Shown piece by piece: positions 1 to 5,739 of a stretch of DNA of 7,290 bases; position 1 is the stretch's first letter; each line of letters begins with the position of its first letter. The translations under genes and the position numbers were made by a program. The notes under the pieces were generated by a model. That model did not search any database and was not told the origin of the DNA. It worked only from the letters and a program-made list of their open reading frames with translations. The DNA is from Fimbriimonadia bacterium. GTDB taxonomy: Bacteria; Armatimonadota; Fimbriimonadia; Fimbriimonadales; Fimbriimonadaceae. Location of the stretch: the NCBI GenBank assembly GCA_029824495.1, contig JALGXY010000427.1, positions 1-7,290 of the forward strand. Direction: 5' to 3'.

Positions 1-331
1 GGTCTTTTTTGGCTTCGCATACGATGATCATGGCGCCGGCAACTCTTGCTGCCGCCTCAAGGTCGCCGATGAAATCGGGGAATCCAGGAGCGTCGATCAG
101 GTTGATCTTGTGATCGTGCCACTCGAGAGGGATGACGCTGCTGCTGATAGAGATGTGTCGTTTGATTTCGAGCGGGTCAAAATCGCTATGGGTGCTGCCG
201 GACTCTATGGTTCCAACTCGTTCTGTCCCATGCGCTGTGTAGAGCATGTGCTCCACCAGCATCGTTTTGCCCGCTCCGGAATGGCCGGCAATGACGACGT
301 TTCGAATCTTGTCTGGCGTATAGGCTTTCAA
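1..331 (-). CDS. Elongation factor G-like GTPase, N-terminal part (cut by left edge)
   Basis: This is the first 110 residues of a translational GTPase of the EF-G family; the gene runs off the left edge. The G1/P-loop is visible as GHSGAGKT at residues 16-23 and the G3 box as DAPGF at 80-84, where EF-G usually has DTPG. Between them a segment ending in KRHISI (57-62) sits where switch I of EF-G has RGITI, so Ser61 stands at the position of the usual threonine. That pattern, with an 'EIKR' run and an 'INLID' strand before G3, fits the EF-G paralogue (EF-G2/FusA2-like) group better than canonical FusA, though this is inference. The start is a TTG at 331-329, preceded by the strong Shine-Dalgarno AGGAGGA at 341-347 with a 9-nt spacer; no in-frame ATG lies nearby. 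The NKxD box and later domains are outside the window. It is transcribed divergently from the small gene at 512. Ribosomal translocation, recycling or ribosome protection are the possible roles. Confidence 0.88.
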   Translation of the reverse strand, partial: MKAYTPDKIRNVVIAGHSGAGKTMLVEHMLYTAHGTERVGTIESGSTHSDFDPLEIKRHISISSSVIPLEWHDHKINLIDAPGFPDFIGDLEAAARVAGAMIIVCEAKKD

Positions 332-511
332 GGTGGTAGGTCCTCCTATGAGCGACCCAAGCCCAACGGCTTAGAAACCGCTCCAGGTTGATTCAGCATA
401 TCTGAGTCTTGGCATTTTCTGCAAGGCTGCTGAAACCAGTCCGCTGAATCGCCAGTATCTTCTGCATAGACAGTGCTAGAAGAGGCCTGTTGATCGAATC
501 TGGAGCGGCAC
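332..511. other. Divergent intergenic region
   Basis: This 180-nt spacer separates the EF-G-like gene (minus) from the small membrane protein gene (plus) and should hold promoters for both. On the minus strand, TTGCAG (rc of 419-424) and TATGCT (rc of 395-400) are separated by 18 nt, a weak match to a sigma-70 promoter (3/6 and 4/6). On the plus strand no convincing -35/-10 pair was found. An exact 8-bp inverted repeat, GATTCAGC at 390-397 and GCTGAATC at 443-450, flanks the putative minus-strand -35 element. No gene with believable coding character was seen here; minus-strand frames through it are shadows. Confidence 0.4.
341..347 (-). promoter_or_regulatory. Shine-Dalgarno site fixing the TTG start of the EF-G-like gene
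   Basis: On the minus strand this reads AGGAGGA, nearly complete complementarity to the 16S rRNA tail, and ends 9 nt before the TTG codon at 331-329. It is the strongest ribosome binding site in the window and is why the TTG is taken as the start. Confidence 0.8.
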
Positions 512-784
512 ATGCGTGACGAAGAAGTTTTCCTAGCATTCATAACATTCGGCATATTTGTTGTCGTCCCGGTCGTGGCGATGCTCCTGCATCATCAGCG
601 CAAGATGGCTGGTCTTATCCATGAGAAGCACGCGATGAAACAGGCTGCCATCGATCCTCAATCGGATGCTCGAATCAGGCAGCTCGAAGCAGAGGTTCAT
701 CACCTCAAGCAGCAGGTCAACGACCAGATCATCCAAGCAGACTCGCTTCAGGATCACCGTCTCGAAGACCGAGTTCAATACTGA
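512..784 (+). CDS. Small single-pass membrane protein with cytoplasmic coiled coil
   Basis: A 90-residue protein that I do not recognise as a named family. Residues 1-5 are polar and acidic, residues 6-26 form one strongly hydrophobic segment suited to a transmembrane helix, and the segment from 27 on begins with basic and His residues (HHQRK at 27-31), which suggests an N-out, C-in topology. Residues about 52-79 have heptad-like spacing (RQLEAEVHHLKQQV) and probably form a coiled coil. The architecture recalls PspB of the phage-shock response (short N-terminal helix, then an amphipathic helix, about 75 residues), but that resemblance is in layout only. The ATG at 512 follows GGAG at 502-505 with a 6-nt spacer. 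A TGA at 782-784 is followed 11 nt later by a strong terminator, which supports a real gene. It is likely a single-gene transcript, converging on the peptidase gene. Confidence 0.7.
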   Translation: MRDEEVFLAFITFGIFVVVPVVAMLLHHQRKMAGLIHEKHAMKQAAIDPQSDARIRQLEAEVHHLKQQVNDQIIQADSLQDHRLEDRVQY

Positions 785-795
785 GGTTGAAACAG

Positions 796-836
796 AAAAA
801 AGCCCCCGGCTCCGTTTGGATGCCGGGGGCTTTTTT
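796..836. terminator. Bidirectional rho-independent terminator
   Basis: A perfect 9-bp GC-rich stem, GCCCCCGGC at 802-810 and GCCGGGGGC at 822-830, encloses an 11-nt loop. It is flanked by six A at 796-801 and six T at 831-836, so both strands give a stem followed by a U-tract. It lies 11 nt after the stop of the small plus-strand gene and 3 nt after the stop of the minus-strand peptidase gene, so it ends both convergent transcripts. Confidence 0.95.
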
Positions 837-839
837 GCG

Positions 840-3356
840 TCAATTGGTCGGCTTGTTTTCAGGCAGAACCAGGTGCCGATCGAGCCAGGCTGTCCATCGC
901 GCCCAGATATCGAGAACGGTCTCCTGTGACCTCGGTCCATGATCCTCGTAGGGATACATGTAGAGAGCTGCCTCCTTATCCAGAGCCTCAAGCGCGGCGA
1001 ACATGCGCGGCGAGTGGATCGGGAAAGTGCCGACGTTCTGGTCCTCAATACCGTGGTACATCAGCAGGGCTCCGGTCATCTGCTCGGCATGCCACAGAGG
1101 TGACATCTGGTAGTAGATCTCTCGGGCTTCCCACAGTTTTCGCGGTTCGCGCTGGAAGCCGAACGGAGTCAGAGAACGGTTGTAGTTGCCGTCTCCAGCA
1201 ATGCCGGCCTTGAAGAACGGGGTGTGGACCATCGCGTTGGCCGTGCCGAAGGCGCCGTAGCTGTGCCCACCCAAGGCGAGCAGGCGCCGGTCGATGTAGT
1301 CCTTGGCCTCCAAAGCATCGATTGTTGCCGAGAGATTGTTGCGGAGCTGGTGAACAAACGTGTTGTTCGGCCGTTCTCTCGGCCCCACGATCGGACACTC
1401 CGGTTCTACAACGACATAACCGAGCAGTGCGAGCAGCCTCGGCGACAATGATCGTGGCCGAACGAATCGGTCGTTGGCAGATCTCTCGTGCCTCTGATCG
1501 TAAGCCGCCTGATCGGTGTACTCAGAAGGATAGAACCAGAACATCGCTCGTCTGCCTTCTCCGCCGTAGAAGAACTTGGGGAAGGTGACTGTCGCGTGGA
1601 ACTTGAACCCGTCTGCTCGAGTGATCTCAATCTCCTCGGTGCGGAGATTTGAGTAGTCAGGAAGAAGGTTCTTGTTGTGGGTGATGGCTGTCTCTTTTTT
1701 GCTTTCTGGCTCAAAGACAAGCAGATTGCTCGGCTCGGTCTTCGACTGTCGGCTGACTCCGATCCTCGTCGCATCGTTGTTGAGCAGCCGAGCTGACTCT
1801 TGGAAGCCAGTCTTGCTGATGAACAGCCTCGTCTTCTTGCCGTCGGCCAAAGCGACGCGGTCGATGTAGTTCAGCCGACCCTGCTTCTTCGCCTCCTCGC
1901 CGCTGAGGGTTCCAGAGAAGTAGATTGAGCCGCCGTCTGATGAGACTACGAGGGCTGACTCACCGTGTGCCCCTGGCGCCGTTACTGGACTGCCGGGGCC
2001 GCCTTGACCGCCCGCATTTCTCCCGCCTGGCCTTCCACCTGGGCCTCGACCTGGATTGCTGGAGCCGGATGACTTGTAGTCGAGAACCTTGTTGGCCTCG
2101 CCCTTGGCCAGATCCACCATCGAATAGGTGGTTGTGCCCTTGTCCGACTGCCGGATGAGAGCGCTCTTGCCGTCATCGGTATAGATCACCTGTGAAATCG
2201 TGATCTCTGTCTCAAAGATGACTTTCGCATCGCCCTCGCCATACGGGGCTGTTGCCAGCATCAGGCGATCCTTCTGTTTGCTTTCCTTATCGTCTTTGTC
2301 CTTTTTGCTCTTCTGCACGAACGCGAGTCCGGCACCATCAGCTCGCCAAGATCGGAATCGCTTGTCTTCTGGCTTTTCCTCCTCCTTGGCTCCTTTCTTG
2401 GGTTCTGGTTTGTCGACTTCTGGACTGAGCGTCTTGGAGATCTCCTCGATCACTTTGCCGTCAGCACCGATCAGGGCACTGACTCGGGTCGACGATCGGA
2501 CAGGCCTCAGGTAAGGGAAGGGGCCTTCCATCCAACCTGCGATGAAGGCATCTCCGGTTGAAGAGGGATCAATCGAGTTGTACATGCGCGGCTCGCCGAT
2601 TTCGGTCACACGGCCATCTGCATCGATGATCGCCAACTGACCCGTCATCAAGTGCTCTAGGGTTCTGGCTTCCTGAGGTCCTTCGAGCAGATCCTGGAAA
2701 GTTCGAATCTGATCTTCACCGCTTCTTGAGACGCGAACCTGAGGAGAGGATGGTGTCTCATCCCAAGCGGTCATCCCCTTTCTGATTCGGGGAGCAAGAA
2801 TGACAGCGGCTTTGTCTGTGCTGCCGATCCAGGCGGGCTGGGTGACGCCAGTCAACAGCAGTCGTCGGCTTGACATCGGATGAATATCACCTGTTGTCGG
2901 ATCTGCCCAGGCCAGCGTTGAGCCCTCTCGCCTGCTCACAACCACCAACAGCTTTGTGCCGTCAGCAGACCAGGTGACTGAACTAAGCCAAGCACCCTTG
3001 GGAGTCTGCAGCTTAACTGTGCCGTGCTCGTGGCTGTGGACGGTCCAGCCGATCGCCTTGCCTGTCGACAGTGACCGAAGCCGATCTGCCATTGGATCAA
3101 AGTCCATGCCGCCAAGATTGATGTGATAAGCGGCCCGATCATCCAATGATTGGAAATTCGGCATGTCCTGGTCGAGGAATGCGTTGTTCTTGGGGCTCCA
3201 AGAGACGGGATTGACATGCGTGTACCAAGGCGTAAGGAGGGCCTGCTCAAGCAGTCCCGGAGGCTTGATGTAAGACTCCTTGTTGAGCGGACCAGCCTGC
3301 TGAGCAACGCTCGTCAGAGAGAGGGCGGCCAAAGCCGCCACGGCTGCAGATCTCAT
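840..3356 (-). CDS. Exported prolyl oligopeptidase-family (S9D-like) serine peptidase
   Basis: An 838-residue serine peptidase of clan SC, family S9. Residues 1-18 form a signal peptide (short basic start, Ala/Leu-rich core, likely cleavage after SVA), so it probably acts outside the cytoplasmic membrane. Residues about 30-570 are beta-propeller-like, with repeated WSADG/SSDGG-type blades. About 573-838 is the alpha/beta-hydrolase domain. The catalytic triad can be assigned: Ser699 in GGHSYGAFG, Asp772 in HGIEDQNVG and His806 in YEDHGP. The stretches NRSLTPFGFQRE and FWFYPSEY, plus PIVGP before the nucleophile domain, resemble the S9D glutamyl endopeptidase group (chloroplast CGEP relatives), so cleavage after Glu is a reasonable inference; dipeptidyl-peptidase activity is the alternative. 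The length fits that group. Two low-complexity insertions lie in the propeller (313-364 Lys/Glu/Asp-rich, 431-462 Gly/Pro-rich). ATG start 12 nt after the previous gene; its stop abuts the terminator. Last gene of the operon. Confidence 0.93.
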   Translation of the reverse strand: MRSAAVAALAALSLTSVAQQAGPLNKESYIKPPGLLEQALLTPWYTHVNPVSWSPKNNAFLDQDMPNFQSLDDRAAYHINLGGMDFDPMADRLRSLSTGKAIGWTVHSHEHGTVKLQTPKGAWLSSVTWSADGTKLLVVVSRREGSTLAWADPTTGDIHPMSSRRLLLTGVTQPAWIGSTDKAAVILAPRIRKGMTAWDETPSSPQVRVSRSGEDQIRTFQDLLEGPQEARTLEHLMTGQLAIIDADGRVTEIGEPRMYNSIDPSSTGDAFIAGWMEGPFPYLRPVRSSTRVSALIGADGKVIEEISKTLSPEVDKPEPKKGAKEEEKPEDKRFRSWRADGAGLAFVQKSKKDKDDKESKQKDRLMLATAPYGEGDAKVIFETEITISQVIYTDDGKSALIRQSDKGTTTYSMVDLAKGEANKVLDYKSSGSSNPGRGPGGRPGGRNAGGQGGPGSPVTAPGAHGESALVVSSDGGSIYFSGTLSGEEAKKQGRLNYIDRVALADGKKTRLFISKTGFQESARLLNNDATRIGVSRQSKTEPSNLLVFEPESKKETAITHNKNLLPDYSNLRTEEIEITRADGFKFHATVTFPKFFYGGEGRRAMFWFYPSEYTDQAAYDQRHERSANDRFVRPRSLSPRLLALLGYVVVEPECPIVGPRERPNNTFVHQLRNNLSATIDALEAKDYIDRRLLALGGHSYGAFGTANAMVHTPFFKAGIAGDGNYNRSLTPFGFQREPRKLWEAREIYYQMSPLWHAEQMTGALLMYHGIEDQNVGTFPIHSPRMFAALEALDKEAALYMYPYEDHGPRSQETVLDIWARWTAWLDRHLVLPENKPTN

Positions 3357-3365
3357 AATGAGATG

Positions 3366-3371
3366 ACCTTA
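3366..3371 (-). promoter_or_regulatory. Shine-Dalgarno overlapping the upstream stop codon
   Basis: On the minus strand TAAGGT contains both the TAA stop of the DUF2779 gene (3369-3371) and the AAGG Shine-Dalgarno for the peptidase, 10 nt before its ATG at 3356. A ribosome ending the upstream gene therefore sits on this site, which favours coupled translation. Confidence 0.6.
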
Positions 3372-4844
3372 CCCGCGTGCGAGTCTCAAGAGACCTTTGT
3401 AGACTTCAACCATCGCGATTGTGTCCATCTCGCAGTAGTTGATCAGGTTCTTGGCGATCGTCTGCTTTTCGGTCGAATCCTCGGTGCGAATCAGCCTCAG
3501 CCATTCGGTCATCGCCATATCGCCATCCTTGATGGCAAGACCCTCATAAGAGAAGCCGTTCTGAGTCAGAGCTGGCAGGGCCTTCTTGATCGAGAATGAG
3601 CCGTTGAATCCTTCCAGATAGACGTGAGCACGAAGAACCTTGAGGATATCGACGCTGCGCGTATCCATGATCTGCTTCAGTTCTTCTCCACCAGATATCT
3701 CTGCTGCGGCCAGCTCATTAACACGCTGAACCTCAAACGGTGAATAGTAGAGCACGGTGCCTTCATCTGGAATCGCTGCGAGGAGCGACCGGCTGAAATC
3801 TGCTCGAGGATCCTCGAATTCAGTCGAAAGGTGCTCTCTGTGCTCCAGTTTCTCGCCGTCCAAGATGTGCATCGACCACTGAAATGGCAGCTGCTGATAC
3901 GGGTGAGTTCCAGCAAAGAGTGGAATCCCGGACATTGCCGATTCAAAGTCGATGAAGATCAGCGGTCCAGCCCAGTTGTTGAGCTCCGTCATCAGATCAG
4001 GTGAGACATAGTCCTCACTGAATCGGATCACGTCTCGGACTCGTTTTTGAATGGCAGTGAGCTTGGTGCCGTCAGGAATCTCGTCGATCGTGACGACGCC
4101 TTGGCTGCGCAGCTCCATGACCGCCTTCTGCCTGAGGTTCGGCATGAACTCCAGGTCATATTTCTTTTGACCTTGGCGACAGTAGTTGTAAAAGCCGCAG
4201 GTGCCTGGCCTCTTGCAGTGTCCACCCCAGTGCACCTCTGGCTCCTGCGTGCTGCTCAACGCATCGACCGCTGATTCCACCATATCGGCCTCAGAGCCGA
4301 ACGATTCGCGCGACTCCTGGGTGATCTCCTCTTGAGTCATGAGGGCGGAAGGGTCGAGCCCGTCCTCGTTCATTACGTAAGCCTTGTCAATGTACTGGAG
4401 CGAGGCTCTGCTCACAGCCAGACCCGACTTGTCGGCACAGTGGAGCTGAAACCCGACATCGCTGTAATGCTCCGGCTTGACCTTTGAAGAGGACTTCACC
4501 TCGATCAGGTGCCAGCCGGTCTCCTCTTTCATCAGGATATCGACTTGGCAAAAGACTTGTGAGTCGCCAAGTGCTGCTTCGAAAATGACCTCGGAACCAG
4601 AGTCGATCAAAGCTCTGGTCCGCTGGATCGCCTGGGCTTCAGAGTCGCCTGGAAGGCGCCCGTAGTCTCCACCCCTGCAGGCGTCTCGAGCTGCAGCTCC
4701 GACCTGCTGGCCAACCTTCATTCTGGCCTGATCGGAGGGAGATGGAGGAGTTGCTAGTTCGCTCTTGTTGGCATTGAGCCAAAGCCGTTTTAGACAGACA
4801 AGGCCGTCTAAAAACTGAGATTTGGAGAGTGGACTCGATTCCAA
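3369..4844 (-). CDS. DUF2779 protein: Cas4/RecB-like nuclease fused to DEDD-type exonuclease domain
   Basis: A 491-residue protein in two parts. The N-terminal part (about 1-222) looks like a Cas4/AddB-type PD-(D/E)xK nuclease: Asp102 in FCQVDIL, then Glu115-x-Lys117 in HLIEVKSSS, with Gln133 downstream where RecB-family nucleases have a conserved Gln. Cys17 in LVCLKRLW and Cys210, Cys216 and Cys222 bracket this core in the way the four 4Fe-4S ligands do in Cas4/AddB, so an iron-sulfur cluster is inferred. The C-terminal part (about 294-491) is the DUF2779 region with an RNase H-like fold. Its exonuclease motifs are I, Asp299/Glu301 in IDFES; II, PFEVQR around 369-374; and III, Tyr470-x3-Asp474 in NYCEMD. 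All key acids are present, so both sites could work on DNA or RNA. The start is TTG at 4844: an in-frame TAA lies just upstream, and the conserved LSKSQFLDGL...CLKRLW stretch starts soon after. The best Shine-Dalgarno (GAAAGG, 4860-4865) is 15 nt away, which is long. It lies 25 nt after argB. Confidence 0.85.
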   Translation of the reverse strand: MESSPLSKSQFLDGLVCLKRLWLNANKSELATPPSPSDQARMKVGQQVGAAARDACRGGDYGRLPGDSEAQAIQRTRALIDSGSEVIFEAALGDSQVFCQVDILMKEETGWHLIEVKSSSKVKPEHYSDVGFQLHCADKSGLAVSRASLQYIDKAYVMNEDGLDPSALMTQEEITQESRESFGSEADMVESAVDALSSTQEPEVHWGGHCKRPGTCGFYNYCRQGQKKYDLEFMPNLRQKAVMELRSQGVVTIDEIPDGTKLTAIQKRVRDVIRFSEDYVSPDLMTELNNWAGPLIFIDFESAMSGIPLFAGTHPYQQLPFQWSMHILDGEKLEHREHLSTEFEDPRADFSRSLLAAIPDEGTVLYYSPFEVQRVNELAAAEISGGEELKQIMDTRSVDILKVLRAHVYLEGFNGSFSIKKALPALTQNGFSYEGLAIKDGDMAMTEWLRLIRTEDSTEKQTIAKNLINYCEMDTIAMVEVYKGLLRLARG

Positions 4845-4869
4845 GCTGATGGCAGATTACCTTTCGCAA

Positions 4870-5739
4870 TCAGCTCTCGTCGGCAGAAATCATCGTTCCG
4901 CATCCCTCGTCGGTAAAGAGCTCGCGCAGCAGCGTCAACGGCTCTTTTCCAGAAAGGATGTGGACCATGGGAATTCCTGCGTCGATCGATTTGAGGCACT
5001 CTTCTAGCTTGGCTCTCATTCCTGCTTTTGCCACGCCTTTGTCGATGAGACTGCGAGCCGCAGGGGCGGTGATTCGTGAGATCGGTCCAGCATCATCAAT
5101 GCTTCCCATCACTCCCGGAGCCCCGGTCAGAAAGAGCAGCTTGCTGGCCTCAACTGCCTGAGCTATCCTCGCAGCCGCTGTATCGGCGTTGACGTTGAGA
5201 AATGTGTTTTCAGAATCGACACCAAGACTAGGCAGAACAGGAATGCTCCAGTCCGGGCCCTGCTTGATGATCTTGGCTGGATCGACCTGCTGGACATCAC
5301 CAACCAGGCCCCAGTTGACCGTCTCACCTTCGACTTCAGTCGGTGGCCGCTTGGTGCAGAGGATCGCCGTCTCGACAGACTCGTCCATGCCGAAGGCGGC
5401 AACACCTTCACCCTTCAGGCGATCGATCAGCTTTGAATTGAGCTGCGAGAGAACACTGGTCAAGGCAATCAACGTCTCGGGTGTTGTTACGCGACGCCCG
5501 CCATGTTTGACAATCTCGATTCCACGGGAACGGCATTCTGCGTCGACCTGGACTCCAGCTCCATGGACGATGATCGGCTTGAGCCCGACCCGGACGAGAA
5601 CCGGAATCTGGCGGGCCAGACGATTCATAACAGCCTGTGTGGCGAGCATCTCACCGCCGACCTTGATGACGACGATCTGACCGCAAAGCCTTTCGATCCA
5701 CGCAGAGGCTTCCAGCAATGAGGGCCCATGATCAAACAT
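4870..5739 (-). CDS. argB: N-acetylglutamate kinase
   Basis: A 289-residue amino-acid kinase that phosphorylates N-acetyl-L-glutamate with ATP, the second step of arginine synthesis, in the cytoplasm. Visible motifs: KVGGE at 26-30 (phosphate-binding Lys26), VHGAG at 58-62, GRRVTTPETL at 81-90 (substrate loop), LNVNADTAA at 181-189 (with the Asn and Asp of the NAD-containing active-site strand), LTGAPGV at 204-210, and a late Lys in MRAKLEE at 241-247. Length is normal for the family. Two loops differ from the usual pattern: VHGAG-V-Q instead of VHGGGP, and LTGAPGV instead of LTDVxGV. The ATG at 5739 is chosen because it overlaps the upstream stop as TAATG and follows GGGGTGA at 5747-5753 with a 7-nt spacer. 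An upstream in-frame start at 5796 would overlap argF by 58 nt and add 19 unsupported residues. LysZ-type kinase is the alternative, but the argC/argF context favours ArgB. Confidence 0.9.
   Translation of the reverse strand: MFDHGPSLLEASAWIERLCGQIVVIKVGGEMLATQAVMNRLARQIPVLVRVGLKPIIVHGAGVQVDAECRSRGIEIVKHGGRRVTTPETLIALTSVLSQLNSKLIDRLKGEGVAAFGMDESVETAILCTKRPPTEVEGETVNWGLVGDVQQVDPAKIIKQGPDWSIPVLPSLGVDSENTFLNVNADTAAARIAQAVEASKLLFLTGAPGVMGSIDDAGPISRITAPAARSLIDKGVAKAGMRAKLEECLKSIDAGIPMVHILSGKEPLTLLRELFTDEGCGTMISADES

Noticed and set aside
110..391. 93-residue plus-strand open frame antisense to the EF-G-like gene
   Set aside because: It is a shadow of the conserved P-loop GTPase frame on the minus strand.
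533..1048. 171-residue minus-strand open frame across the small gene and the terminator
   Set aside because: It runs through a strong terminator hairpin, lies antisense to the small gene and out of frame with the peptidase, and shows no family motifs.
3150..3599. 149-residue plus-strand open frame opposite the DUF2779/peptidase junction
   Set aside because: It spans the ends of two real genes on the other strand and has no recognisable motif or ribosome binding site.
3369..4844. Possible CRISPR-associated Cas4
   Set aside because: The N-terminal nuclease resembles Cas4, but no CRISPR repeats or other cas genes are present, and the C-terminal exonuclease domain marks it as a DUF2779 protein.
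5189..5680. 163-residue plus-strand open frame opposite argB
   Set aside because: It is antisense to a well-supported argB; composition is Ser/Arg/Pro-rich as expected of a shadow frame, with no promoter or ribosome site.
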